From the NCBI GenBank assembly GCA_025453975.1, contig JALOPI010000033.1:1-46877 (forward strand): a DNA stretch of 46,877 nt. The letters are read 5' to 3'. The notes under the pieces were generated by a model. That model did no database searches and had not been told where the DNA came from. It worked only from the letters and a program-made list of their open reading frames with translations. The DNA is from Syntrophobacteraceae bacterium. GTDB taxonomy: Bacteria > Desulfobacterota > Syntrophobacteria > Syntrophobacterales > Syntrophobacteraceae. A program made the translations under genes and the position numbers. Below, piece by piece: positions 18,116-26,961 of this stretch; position 1 is the first letter of the stretch; every line of letters begins with the position of its first letter.

Positions 18116-19216
18116 TCATGACCTCCGTGCATGGAACCCGAGCGTCCATGACTCAAGCTCATCGCGCTCGATGGCCTGCCGCATCTCGGACATCAGGGCA
18201 AGGTAGTGATGCAGATTGTGGATGGTGTTGAGCCGGAAGGCCAGAAGCTCTTTCGAAAGGAAGAGATGGCGCAGGTAGGCTCGAGAAAAGTGCCGGCACG
18301 TGTAGCAGGAGCATCCCGGCTCGATGGGGTCGGGATCGTCGGCGAAGCGGCTGTTCTTGATCTGAATGCTGCCCCGGGAAGTGAAGAGCATACCGTTTCG
18401 GGCATTGCGCGTGGGCATGACGCAGTCGAACATGTCGACTCCGAGGCGAACTCCTTCCACCAGGTCTTCGGGTGTTCCAACCCCCATCAGGTAGCGGGGG
18501 CGGTGGGCCGGCATGTGGGGGAGGGTCCCTTCCAGGATCTCCCGCATCATCTCCTTGGGCTCCCCGACGGAAAGGCTCCCCAGGGCATAGCCGTCGAAGC
18601 CGATCTCCCGCAGCTCCTGGAGGCACTCCAGGCGAAGATCGGGGTAGACGCTCCCCTGGACGATCCCGAACACCGCCTGCGATCCCGCTGAAGCGGCATT
18701 TCGGCATCTTCTGGCCCATCGGACCGTTCGCTCCATGGACTCCTGGGCATAGCGACGGTCCACGGGGTAAGGGGTGCATTCGTCAAAGGCCATGGCGATG
18801 TCCGAGCCCAGCATGGCCTGGATTTCCATGGCGGTTTCGGGGCGGATGAGATGCCTCGATCCGTCGATGTGGGACTGGAAAACCACTCCATCTTCCTGGA
18901 TGCGGTTGATGCGGGCCAGGCTGAACACCTGGAACCCGCCGCTGTCGGTGAGGATGGACCTGTTCCAGCCCATGAAACGGTGCAGCCCCCCCAGGCGATC
19001 GATGCGCTCGGCCCCGGGGCGCAGAAACAGGTGGTAAGTGTTGCCGAGGATGATCTCGGCACCGAGGCTCACGAGCTCCTCCGGCGACAGGCTCTTGACG
19101 GTGGCCTGGGTACCGACGGGCATGAAAACCGGTGTCTCCACCGACCCGTGCCGGGTGATCAATCGTCCGCGGCGAGCCCGGGAGCTGCGATCCTGGTGAA
19201 GGAGCTGGAATTCCAC
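18116..19216 (-). CDS. tgt: Queuine tRNA-ribosyltransferase
   Basis: Exchanges guanine 34 of tRNAs with GUN anticodons for the queuosine precursor preQ1. The 366 residues match the normal length. Visible motifs are DSGGFQVFSL with a catalytic Asp, DMFDCVMPTRNARNG with the nucleophile Asp, and the zinc site CSCYTCRHFSRAYLRHLF. Residues from the N-terminus (TRHGSVETPVFMPVGTQATV) are typical. It lies 105 bases downstream of queA, which acts on its product, so the two form one pathway unit. Confidence 0.97.
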   Translation of the reverse strand: MEFQLLHQDRSSRARRGRLITRHGSVETPVFMPVGTQATVKSLSPEELVSLGAEIILGNTYHLFLRPGAERIDRLGGLHRFMGWNRSILTDSGGFQVFSLARINRIQEDGVVFQSHIDGSRHLIRPETAMEIQAMLGSDIAMAFDECTPYPVDRRYAQESMERTVRWARRCRNAASAGSQAVFGIVQGSVYPDLRLECLQELREIGFDGYALGSLSVGEPKEMMREILEGTLPHMPAHRPRYLMGVGTPEDLVEGVRLGVDMFDCVMPTRNARNGMLFTSRGSIQIKNSRFADDPDPIEPGCSCYTCRHFSRAYLRHLFLSKELLAFRLNTIHNLHHYLALMSEMRQAIERDELESWTLGFHARRS

Positions 19217-19321
19217 GATGTGAGTCCTAGAATTGACCTGGGGGAAGCGGCCCGATGTCCTGTTTCGTCTCCCCGCGGAGGGTGGGAGCTGGGCCCGCGC
19301 GTCAAGGAACCGTCGAGGGCT

Positions 19322-20398
19322 TCAAAGAATCAACATGGCATCTCCAAAGCTGAAAAAACGGTACCTTGCCCGGATGGCTTCGCGGTAGGCATCCAGGATG
19401 CGATCGCGCCCGGCGAAGGCGGAAACCAGAAGCATGAGCGAAGATCGAGGCAGATGAAAGTTGGTGATCATGCCGCCCACCACCTTGAACGTGTAGCCCG
19501 GATAGATATAGTGGTCGCACAGGCCCAGGTGGGGCCGGACGGCTCCGTGCCGCTGGAAAGTCCACTCCAGGGCACGTACCACGGTTGTTCCGACGGCGAT
19601 GACTCTTCGCTTTTCGTCCAGAGCGGCCTGGATTTGACGAGCGGCCCGCGGCTCCACCCGGACGAGCTCCGAGTGCATCCTGTGCTGTCTCACGTCTTCC
19701 GCGCGGATGGGGGAAAAGGTGCCGTAACCCACATGCAGGGTGATGGCAGCTCTCTCGATGGCACGGCGCTCCAGGGATTCCATCAGGGGAGCCGTGAAGT
19801 GGAGGCCGGCCGTGGGTGCCGCCACCGCCCCCGGCGAGGAGGCATACACCGTCTGGTAAGCCTTGCGGTCATCGACCCCCCCGGTTCCGAGCCCTGGGCG
19901 GATGTAGGGCGGGAGGGGCGTTTCCCCCATTCGATCCAGGATGTCCAGGAGAGGCTCGGACGTCTGAAACCGGACACGGGCTCTGCCGTCGACGACGGGG
20001 CTCAGCACTGTCAGCTCGAGGGAATCGCCCAGCTGGATGGTGCTTCCCACCCGAGGAGGCTTGGACGCTTTCAACAGACAGAGATAGCCTTCCTCCTCCG
20101 CCACCTGGGCGTCCTGGTAGGGATTCAGAACGAGGATCTCCACCTTTCCGCCGGAGTCCTTGAAGCCACGCAGACGCGCCGGGACGACTCGGGTATCGTT
20201 GACCACCAGGACATCTCCGGCCCGCAGATAGCTCAAGGCATCTTCGAATCGTCGGTGCTCCAGGGTGGTTCCGGACCGGTTCAAGACGAGGAGGCGCGAC
20301 GAGCTCCGGTCATCGAGGGGACTCTGGGCGATGAGCTCTTCCGGGAGGGAGTAATCGTAAAAGTCCAGTCGGTAGAGCCGTGAGCTGTCATTGACCAT
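19322..20398 (-). CDS. queA: S-adenosylmethionine:tRNA ribosyltransferase-isomerase
   Basis: Transfers and isomerises the ribosyl part of SAM onto preQ1-tRNA, making epoxyqueuosine. At 358 residues it has the family length. The N-terminus (YDYSLPEELIAQSPLDDRSS), the PAPYIRP-like segment LPPYIRPGL, the sequence PTAGLHFT and the C-terminal NFHLPRSSLMLLVSAFAG are characteristic. The start codon lies within the end of the upstream DUF2065 gene (11-base overlap), so the genes are co-expressed. The next gene downstream is tgt. Confidence 0.97.
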   Translation of the reverse strand: MVNDSSRLYRLDFYDYSLPEELIAQSPLDDRSSSRLLVLNRSGTTLEHRRFEDALSYLRAGDVLVVNDTRVVPARLRGFKDSGGKVEILVLNPYQDAQVAEEEGYLCLLKASKPPRVGSTIQLGDSLELTVLSPVVDGRARVRFQTSEPLLDILDRMGETPLPPYIRPGLGTGGVDDRKAYQTVYASSPGAVAAPTAGLHFTAPLMESLERRAIERAAITLHVGYGTFSPIRAEDVRQHRMHSELVRVEPRAARQIQAALDEKRRVIAVGTTVVRALEWTFQRHGAVRPHLGLCDHYIYPGYTFKVVGGMITNFHLPRSSLMLLVSAFAGRDRILDAYREAIRARYRFFSFGDAMLIL

Positions 20399-20585
20399 GC
20401 TGCCCCCAATAGACCAGAAAAAGCCCCAGGACCATCATGACCGCTCCCACCCATCTGAGGTGGGCGCTTTCCATGGCGGCGAGGCGGCGAAGCCAGTCCT
20501 TGATCTGGTCCGGAGCGGCCATGTAGGGCAGGCCCTCGAAGAAGCAGATGAGTCCCAGAACAGTCAGCCAGTAGCTTTTTGACAT
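20388..20585 (-). CDS. DUF2065 family small membrane protein (YjeT-like)
   Basis: A 65-residue protein with two predicted membrane helices (about 5-21 and 43-60) separated by a short charged loop, APDQIKDWLRRLA. This matches the DUF2065 family, whose function is unknown. The start at 20585 was chosen because the family begins close to this Met and an AGGTG lies upstream. It overlaps queA by 11 bases and is the first gene of the queA-tgt unit. Confidence 0.85.
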   Translation of the reverse strand: MSKSYWLTVLGLICFFEGLPYMAAPDQIKDWLRRLAAMESAHLRWVGAVMMVLGLFLVYWGQHGQ

Positions 20586-20617
20586 CTCGACACCTGTGGG
20601 AGATGATCGACTTCCCA

Positions 20618-20645
20618 TTGACGACGCGATGCCCTAACATATTTT
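20618..20645 (+). promoter_or_regulatory. Probable sigma-70 promoter of alr
   Basis: TTGACG (20618-20623), a 16-base spacer and TATTTT (20640-20645) on the plus strand. Transcription would start near 20652, about 24 bases before the alr start codon. It lies in the divergent region between DUF2065-queA-tgt and alr. Confidence 0.5.
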
Positions 20646-20675
20646 GCATGGGTTGCAAAGGAATTGGAGAACGGT

Positions 20676-21818
20676 ATGCCTTTGAGCTGGGTTGAGATCG
20701 ATCTGGCCGCTCTGCGACACAACTGGGGGGAGGCGGCTCGCCGGCTGGGCGAGCGGACGTTCCTCGTGGGGGTGGTCAAGTCCGATGCCTATGGTCACGG
20801 CATGGTGCCGGTATCCCGTGAGCTGGTGGCCTGCGGGGCGCGGTTTCTGGCCGTGAGCAAGTACTGGGAGGCCAGGGAGCTGCGGGCCAGGGGAATTCAT
20901 ATCCCCCTCATCGTGCTGCTGGGCCTGGAGCGCCAGGACGTGGAGGATGCCCTGCTTCGGGATGTCCGCCCCGTGATCTTCAGAGTCGACCATGCGCGCA
21001 TGGTCCACGATGTTGCACTGAAGATGGGGCGCAAGGCCCCGGTGCATGTGAAGGTCGACACGGGCATGAACCGGCTGGGAGTGGTCTGGGATGAGCTGCC
21101 CCGGTTTCTGGATGAGATCGCTTCCCTCGGAGGGCTGGAGATCGAGGGGGTGATCTCGCATTTCGCGGCTGCCGACGAGGCCGACAAGGCCTACTGCCAG
21201 GACCAGGTTCAATGCTTCGAGTCGGTGCTCAGGGCTTTTGGCGACCGGGGGATCCGCCCTCCCTACGCCCACATTTCCAACAGCGCCGGACTGCTGGATC
21301 TCCCCCACGCTCATTTCCAGCTGGTGCGTCCCGGGATCATGCTTTACGGCTCACAGCCATCGTCGGATCTTCTCCAGCCGGCCGGGCTCAAGCCGGTGAT
21401 GACTTTCAAGTCCAGGGTTCTTCAGCTCAAGACCGTGCCCCCCGACCGCCCCATCGGCTACGGGAGGACTTATCGGACCCGCGGGGTGTCGCGCGTGGCC
21501 ACCGTGCCCGTGGGCTATGACGATGGTTACTCGCGGCTCCTTTCCAATCGAGGGGCCGTGCTCGTGCGCGGGGTCAGGGCGCCCGTGGTGGGGCGCGTCT
21601 CCATGAACATGATCACGGTGGATGTCACTCACATTGGGGATGTGCAGCCGGATGACGAGGTGGTCCTTCTGGGGCGCCAGGGGGATGAGCGGATCACGGC
21701 CGAGGAGCTCGCCGCCCTCTGTGACACCATCAGTTACGAAATCTTTTGCAGTATTGGCAAAAACCGGCACAAGTACTTTTTGGGGGCCAGCGAGGGGGAT
21801 TGTGGCCGGGGGGCTTGA
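20676..21818 (+). CDS. alr: Alanine racemase
   Basis: PLP enzyme that makes D-alanine for peptidoglycan. About 380 residues. The PLP-binding lysine is in VKSDAYGHG near the N-terminus, and the second catalytic residue, a tyrosine, is in TVPVGYDDGYSR; the C-terminal MNMITVDVTHIG is also typical. I prefer the ATG at 20676, 6-7 bases after GGAG; a TTG four codons upstream is open but lies before that RBS. It starts a plus-strand series with a small unknown gene 20 bases downstream. Confidence 0.96.
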   Translation: MPLSWVEIDLAALRHNWGEAARRLGERTFLVGVVKSDAYGHGMVPVSRELVACGARFLAVSKYWEARELRARGIHIPLIVLLGLERQDVEDALLRDVRPVIFRVDHARMVHDVALKMGRKAPVHVKVDTGMNRLGVVWDELPRFLDEIASLGGLEIEGVISHFAAADEADKAYCQDQVQCFESVLRAFGDRGIRPPYAHISNSAGLLDLPHAHFQLVRPGIMLYGSQPSSDLLQPAGLKPVMTFKSRVLQLKTVPPDRPIGYGRTYRTRGVSRVATVPVGYDDGYSRLLSNRGAVLVRGVRAPVVGRVSMNMITVDVTHIGDVQPDDEVVLLGRQGDERITAEELAALCDTISYEIFCSIGKNRHKYFLGASEGDCGRGA

Positions 21819-21838
21819 CCCCAGGGGGGGATTGGAGC

Positions 21839-22126
21839 ATGGAGCCTTCCGGGAAAGATCCGGTGAAGGACGCAGGCGATCCGGAGCGGGATCTCTCCGC
21901 GGAACGGCGCGAGGAGGACCGGCGAATTCGCATCCTGCGGCGGGCGGTGGATTTCTCACTCTGGATCATCCGCCGCACCGACATCACCCTTCCCGAGGCC
22001 CAAAACCTCGTCCAGGGTGTCAGGGAGCGGGCCCTCTCCCTTTTTCCCGGCAAGGAGAGCGCCTTCGACCTGATCTACGCCCCGCGCTTCAGAAGGGCCA
22101 TGGCCGAGCGTTTTCGGCTCCAATAG
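21839..22126 (+). CDS. Small conserved-looking hypothetical protein
   Basis: A 95-residue, charged, probably helical protein with no signal peptide, membrane segment or known motif. The central part (RRAVDFSLWIIRRTDITLPE) is amphipathic and the C-terminus is basic. It begins 20 bases after alr with a purine-rich GGGGGG tract upstream. Codon use is similar to the neighbours, so it is probably a real gene, but I do not recognise it. Confidence 0.65.
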   Translation: MEPSGKDPVKDAGDPERDLSAERREEDRRIRILRRAVDFSLWIIRRTDITLPEAQNLVQGVRERALSLFPGKESAFDLIYAPRFRRAMAERFRLQ

Positions 22127-22328
22127 GCCGGGAGCGGACGGGGCGCTCCCGGCCTCGACCGCCCCTTTCGAGGGGGGTACTCCGTGCCTCGATGCTGAAG
22201 GATGGACTCTTTGGCCTGGAGAAAGATCCGTCAGCCAGCGCTTCCTTCTGGCTTGGTACTTGAACCTGAATCTTGAAGACGTTTCGAGCCGGCGTGGAGC
22301 GGAAGCCCGAGGAAGCGGACCCCATGCG

Positions 22329-23075
22329 ATGAACGAAGTGATCCACCGACTGCAGCGTGAAGCCGAGCGTATCGCGGCCAGGCACCGGGCCCCTGATTTC
22401 TATATCCGGTTCCGAGCCCCCATGGCCATGGCGCGTCGTCTCTATTTCTCCCATGGCGAAGTCATCGCCCTGAGGGAGTACGTCACGCCGCTGCTCCAGG
22501 AGAGCCTGGGGCACGGGCTTTTCCACAGCTCGAGGGTGGGGCTGGATGCCGCCACCATCATCTGCGTGGAGATGGAGGCCGCGCGCATCGATCGCGTCCG
22601 AATCGAGCGACTCATGGTGCTGGGGCTCATGGCGGGCCTGCTCCACGACATCAGCCGCGGGGAGGATAACCACGCCGAGGCCGGAGCCGTGGAAGCCGAG
22701 AAGGTGCTGGCCCGTTTTCCCGTGACGGATGAAGAGATCCGATCGGTGGCTCGAGCCATCCGGAACCATGAAGCCTTCACCGTGCCGATACGCTCCCGAC
22801 GCCCTGCCTTTCAGCTCCTGAGCGATTCCCTTTACGACGGTGACAAGTTCCGCTGGGGGCGCGACACGTTCACACATACCCTGTGGCACATGATGAGCCA
22901 CCAGGGCCTGACGCCTCGTGAGCTGATCGAGAAGTTCCCCTGGGGCATGTCGGGCGTCGTCCGCATCGTGGATACGTTCAGGAGCACCACGGGCAAGCAC
23001 TTCGGTCCCGAGATCATCGAGAATGGGGTGGCCATCGGACGGGAGATCTATCAATACCTCCTGCAGAACTACTGA
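22329..23075 (+). CDS. HD-domain protein (putative metal-dependent phosphohydrolase)
   Basis: About 248 residues. The HD-superfamily pattern is visible: His in GLFHSSRVG, the HD pair in AGLLHDISRGEDNHAEAG, a further His in IRNHEAF, and an Asp in SLYDGDKFRWG. Such proteins hydrolyse phosphate esters of nucleotides or related molecules; the substrate here is unknown. Start choice is uncertain: I use the ATG at 22329, which begins MNEVIHRLQREAERIAARH; a TTG at 22260 would add 23 residues. It lies 202 bases after the small unknown gene and 8 bases before the P1-family peptidase, so it probably belongs with the peptidase genes. Confidence 0.82.
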   Translation: MNEVIHRLQREAERIAARHRAPDFYIRFRAPMAMARRLYFSHGEVIALREYVTPLLQESLGHGLFHSSRVGLDAATIICVEMEAARIDRVRIERLMVLGLMAGLLHDISRGEDNHAEAGAVEAEKVLARFPVTDEEIRSVARAIRNHEAFTVPIRSRRPAFQLLSDSLYDGDKFRWGRDTFTHTLWHMMSHQGLTPRELIEKFPWGMSGVVRIVDTFRSTTGKHFGPEIIENGVAIGREIYQYLLQNY

Positions 23076-23083
23076 AAGGACCC

Positions 23084-24061
23084 ATGGAAAACAACACCCT
23101 CACGGCCATCGAAGGGATCCGCGTCGGGCATGCGGCGCTGGCTGGAGTGCCGAGCGGCTGCACGGTGATCCTGCCCGTTGGCGGCGCCACGGCAGGTGTG
23201 GACGTGCGAGGCGGGGCCCCCGCCACCTGCGGGACGGACACCCTCAACCCCCTCAACCTGGTGCACCGGGTTCATGGGATCTTCCTGGCGGGGGGAAGCA
23301 CGTTCGGCATGAGCGTGGCCGAGGGGGTCAAGCGCTACCTCCGGGAGAGGAGCATCGGGTTCGAGAGCGGGCATGGGCCGATACCGATCGTGGCGGGAGC
23401 CATGATCTTCGACCTGGGGCTGAACGCGTCGGAACGTTTTCCCGACGCGGACCTGGGCCTTTCGGCCTGCGCGGCCGCGACGGGGGCTCCCGTCGAGCAG
23501 GGCAGCGTGGGGGCGGGGCTCGGGGCGACCGTCGGCAAGATCCACGGCATCCATCGGGCCATGAGGGGCGGCCTCGGCTCCTCGTGCGTCGAGGGCGCCT
23601 CGGGGCTCAAGGTGGCTGCCCTCATGGTGGTGAACGCTTTCGGCAACATTCAAGATCCTTCGGAACACCGCGCCATCGCCGGATGCCGACAGGCCCCAGA
23701 CAGCCTTGAGCTGGTGGATGCTGACCTGGAAATGAGGCGTCTGACCAGGCTCCGCGGATTTCCCGACGGCCGGCACACCATCATCGGGACTGTCGCGACC
23801 AATGCAAGGCTCACCAAGCGCGAGCTGACCAAAGTGGCGCAGATGGCCCACGACGGCCTGGCGCGGACCGTCACCCCCGCCCACACCCTTTATGACGGGG
23901 ACACGATCTTCGCGCTGAGCCGCGGGAGCCTTGACGATGTGGAGGTCACGGTCGTGGGGGCCCTGGCTGCCCAGGCTGTCGCCGAGGCGATCCTGAGCGC
24001 GGTCCGGACTGCCGAGCCCCTGGGGGGCCTTCCGGCCTGTCGGAATCTGCCCAACCCCTGA
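23084..24061 (+). CDS. P1 family (S58, DmpA-like) aminopeptidase
   Basis: A 325-residue N-terminal-nucleophile peptidase. The segment FLAGGSTFGM and the probable self-cleavage site RGGLGSSCVEG, where the bond before the Ser is cut to make alpha and beta chains, match the DmpA/BapA family, which removes N-terminal amino acids including beta- and D-residues. The C-terminal VTPAHTLYDGDTIFALS is typical. Start ATG at 23084 has AAAGGA upstream. It is followed after 15 bases by glutamate dehydrogenase and then by leucyl aminopeptidase, which suggests peptide and amino acid breakdown. Confidence 0.92.
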   Translation: MENNTLTAIEGIRVGHAALAGVPSGCTVILPVGGATAGVDVRGGAPATCGTDTLNPLNLVHRVHGIFLAGGSTFGMSVAEGVKRYLRERSIGFESGHGPIPIVAGAMIFDLGLNASERFPDADLGLSACAAATGAPVEQGSVGAGLGATVGKIHGIHRAMRGGLGSSCVEGASGLKVAALMVVNAFGNIQDPSEHRAIAGCRQAPDSLELVDADLEMRRLTRLRGFPDGRHTIIGTVATNARLTKRELTKVAQMAHDGLARTVTPAHTLYDGDTIFALSRGSLDDVEVTVVGALAAQAVAEAILSAVRTAEPLGGLPACRNLPNP

Positions 24062-24076
24062 AGAAGGAGGTCACCC

Positions 24077-25327
24077 GTGGAAGAGAGCTTCAACCCGTTC
24101 AAGATCGCCCAGCAGCAATTGGATGAAGCGGCGGCGGCCCTGGGGCTGGATGACGCCACCCATGAGCTTCTCCGATGGCCCATGCACGAGATCAAGGTCA
24201 CGCTGCCCGTGCGCATGGATGACGGTGCCACCCGCATCTTCCATGGGTTTCGTGTCCAGTACAATACCGCCCGAGGCCCGGCCAAGGGGGGCATTCGATG
24301 GCACCCCCAGGAGACCATCGACACCGTTCGGGCCCTGGCAGCCTGGATGACCTGGAAGACGGCCGTGGTGGACATACCGCTGGGGGGAGGCAAGGGTGGT
24401 GTGGTGTGCAGCCCCAAGGAGCTGTCGGAAAGGGAAAAGGAGCGCCTCGCCCGCGCCTACATCCGTGCCCTCGCGCGCTCGGTGGGGGGGACCCGGGACG
24501 TGCCGGCGCCCGATGTGTACACCACCCCGCAGATCATGGCCTGGATGATGGACGAGTACGAGACCATCGTGGGCGAGAGTCATCCGGGGGTGATCACGGG
24601 GAAGCCCGTGGCCCTGGGTGGCTCTCAGGGCCGCGGCGATGCGACGGCTCGCGGCGGGATCTACGTGACCCGTGAGGCGGCCAGGGCCTTTGGAGTCGAC
24701 CTCTCGGGGGGCACCATGGCCGTCATGGGGTTCGGGAACGCCGGCCAGAACGCGGCGCTTCTGGGAGAGGAATTACTGGGGCTTCGGCTCATTGCAGCCT
24801 CCGACTCCAAGGGAGGAGTCTTCAACGCCGGAGGGCTCGACATACGGGGGCTCGTGGAGCACAAGCGAAAGACCGGGATGCTCAGAGGCTTTCCGGGCAG
24901 CGAATCCATGGCGGGCGAAGACGTGCTCGAGCAGGAGGTGACGGTGCTTTTTCCCTCGGCCCTCGAGAACGTCATCACACGGGAGAACGCTCCGCGCCTG
25001 CGCTGCCGGATCTGCTGCGAGCTGGCCAACGGTCCCACTACTCCCGAGGCCGATGAAATACTGGCGGACCGCGACGTTATCGTGCTGCCTGACTTTCTCG
25101 CCAATGCGGGAGGGGTGACCGTCTCCTATTTCGAGCAGGTGCAGAATGCCTACAACCTTTACTGGGAGCTCCAGGAAGTCCACTGGCGGCTTGACAAGAA
25201 GATGACGCGAGCATTCGCATCGGTGCTCGACATGAGCCGACGGAGCCAGATCGGCCTCAGGAAGGCGGCTTATCTGGTGGCGGTGGCCCGCGTGGCCGAG
25301 GCGTGCAAGCTGCGCGGCTGGGTGTGA
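24077..25327 (+). CDS. gdhA: Glutamate dehydrogenase
   Basis: Interconverts glutamate and 2-oxoglutarate plus ammonia. At 416 residues it is the short hexameric type. The substrate site is visible in [12 protein letters not shown] and in PLGGGKGGV with the catalytic lysine region; DVPAPDVYT carries the catalytic Asp; the nucleotide-binding fold starts at [11 protein letters not shown]. The coenzyme, NAD or NADP, cannot be decided from the sequence alone. The start is GTG with an excellent AAGAAGGAGG RBS 6 bases upstream. Its place between two peptidase genes points to a role in amino acid fermentation or oxidation. Confidence 0.95.
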   Translation: MEESFNPFKIAQQQLDEAAAALGLDDATHELLRWPMHEIKVTLPVRMDDGATRIFHGFRVQYNTARGPAKGGIRWHPQETIDTVRALAAWMTWKTAVVDIPLGGGKGGVVCSPKELSEREKERLARAYIRALARSVGGTRDVPAPDVYTTPQIMAWMMDEYETIVGESHPGVITGKPVALGGSQGRGDATARGGIYVTREAARAFGVDLSGGTMAVMGFGNAGQNAALLGEELLGLRLIAASDSKGGVFNAGGLDIRGLVEHKRKTGMLRGFPGSESMAGEDVLEQEVTVLFPSALENVITRENAPRLRCRICCELANGPTTPEADEILADRDVIVLPDFLANAGGVTVSYFEQVQNAYNLYWELQEVHWRLDKKMTRAFASVLDMSRRSQIGLRKAAYLVAVARVAEACKLRGWV

Positions 25328-25398
25328 GGAGCATGGCTCGTGGATGTTCAACGGGAGCCTGACGCGGTCAGGCCGGCGAAAGAAAGGAATGAGACCCT

Positions 25399-26919
25399 AT
25401 GGAGGTGAGCTGGCTTCGAGGACCCATGGAAGCCTGGGCGGGTGACGCCGTCATCTTTTTTGACTTCGAAAAATCCCCCGCCCGGCTCCCCGGACTCAAC
25501 CGGTGGATCGCTCAACGTGCGGGGAGCCTCGAGGATTCGTCCGCGTGGCTCGACTTCAAGGGAAAAGCGCAGCAGGCGGCAGTGCTGTTCAACCCCGGGG
25601 ACTCCCGGGTCCCTCGCATCGTCTGCGCCGGCCTGGGGCCCATTGAGAAGTACGATCTCGAAAAGGTCCGGATGGCATTGGGCCAGGTGCTGCGCAAATG
25701 CCGCGACATGCAGCTCCAGCGGGTGATCCTGCCCCTTTCGGCCTTCGACGGGCTTCCGGGTGAGCTGAGGGAATCCCTCAGGGAGGCCCTGGTGGGCGGA
25801 TTTTTGGGGCTCCATCGATACACGGGGTACAAGACGAGGGATGTGGATTCCAATGATCACCCCCAAGTCCTGCTCATCGGGGACGAGGAAGAGAGCCGGC
25901 CCGATCTCGAGCCTCTCCTGTCCTATGCCACGGCAGTGGGCTCGGGGGTATCCCTGGCGAGGGACCTGGTGTCGGCGCCGGCCAATGTTGTGACGCCGTC
26001 TTTTCTGGCGCAGACCGCCGCGGAGATTTCAGGCCGCCACGGGTTCGCGCTTCGGGTCATCGATTTCGACGAGGCGCGGTCCATGGGGATGGGCGCCTTC
26101 ACGGCCGTGGCCCAGGGGAGCCGGGAGCCCGCGCGCCTCGTCATCATGGAGCACAGCCCCCCTGGAGCCGAAGCCCGGCGGCCCCTGGTTTTCGTCGGCA
26201 AGGGAATCACCTTCGACACGGGGGGAATATCCCTGAAGCCCAGCGAGAAGCTGGAGGCCATGAAGCAGGACATGGCCGGAGCCGCCGCCGTGCTGGGAGC
26301 CTTCGATGCCGTGGGGCGGCTGAAGCTGGGCCGGCGGGTGGTGGGCATCATGCCCTGCACGGAGAACATGCCCGATGGACAGGCGTACAAGCCGGGGGAT
26401 GTCATCCATTCCCTGTCGGGCCTCACCGTCGAGATCATCAGCACTGATGCCGAGGGCAGGATGATCCTGTGCGACGCCCTCACCCATGCCCGGCAGTACA
26501 GGCCCGCCCTCCTCGTCGATCTGGCCACCCTCACGGGAGCGGCCATCATCGCCCTGGGGCATCAGGTGGCGGCGGTCATGGGCAACCACGAGGGACTGAT
26601 CCGGAATGTGCGGGAGATGGGCCAGGGCGTGGGGGAACGGTTCTGGCCCCTGCCTCTTCACGACTTCTATTTTGAGGGCATCAAGAGCGAAGTGGCCGAT
26701 TTCAAGAACGTGGGGGACCGTTCGGCGGGGACCATCATTGGAGGCATCTTCCTCAAGCAGTTCGTTCCCGACGACATTCCCTGGGCCCATTGGGACATCG
26801 CGGGAACGGCCTGGGCCTCCAAGGATTCACCGGATTGCGGGCAGGGAGGGACGGGCTTCGGCGTGCGGACGCTCGTGGAGCTGGTCCGCCGGTGGGAGGA
26901 TCTCGGTCTGCCCGATTAG
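25399..26919 (+). CDS. pepA: Leucyl aminopeptidase (M17)
   Basis: A two-metal cytosolic aminopeptidase that releases N-terminal residues from peptides. The 506 residues fit the family. All five metal ligands can be located: the Lys and Asp in GKGITFDTGGISLKP, the Asp in KQDMAGAAA, and the Asp and Glu in STDAEGRMIL (more often NTDAEGRL). PepA proteins of some bacteria also bind DNA; nothing here tests that. It ends the plus-strand run and converges with the sigma-54 regulator, 42 bases apart. Confidence 0.96.
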   Translation: MEVSWLRGPMEAWAGDAVIFFDFEKSPARLPGLNRWIAQRAGSLEDSSAWLDFKGKAQQAAVLFNPGDSRVPRIVCAGLGPIEKYDLEKVRMALGQVLRKCRDMQLQRVILPLSAFDGLPGELRESLREALVGGFLGLHRYTGYKTRDVDSNDHPQVLLIGDEEESRPDLEPLLSYATAVGSGVSLARDLVSAPANVVTPSFLAQTAAEISGRHGFALRVIDFDEARSMGMGAFTAVAQGSREPARLVIMEHSPPGAEARRPLVFVGKGITFDTGGISLKPSEKLEAMKQDMAGAAAVLGAFDAVGRLKLGRRVVGIMPCTENMPDGQAYKPGDVIHSLSGLTVEIISTDAEGRMILCDALTHARQYRPALLVDLATLTGAAIIALGHQVAAVMGNHEGLIRNVREMGQGVGERFWPLPLHDFYFEGIKSEVADFKNVGDRSAGTIIGGIFLKQFVPDDIPWAHWDIAGTAWASKDSPDCGQGGTGFGVRTLVELVRRWEDLGLPD

Positions 26920-26961
26920 ACGGGGCTGGGTTTTGACCGAAAGCCAGTCGCGGGACCGCGA

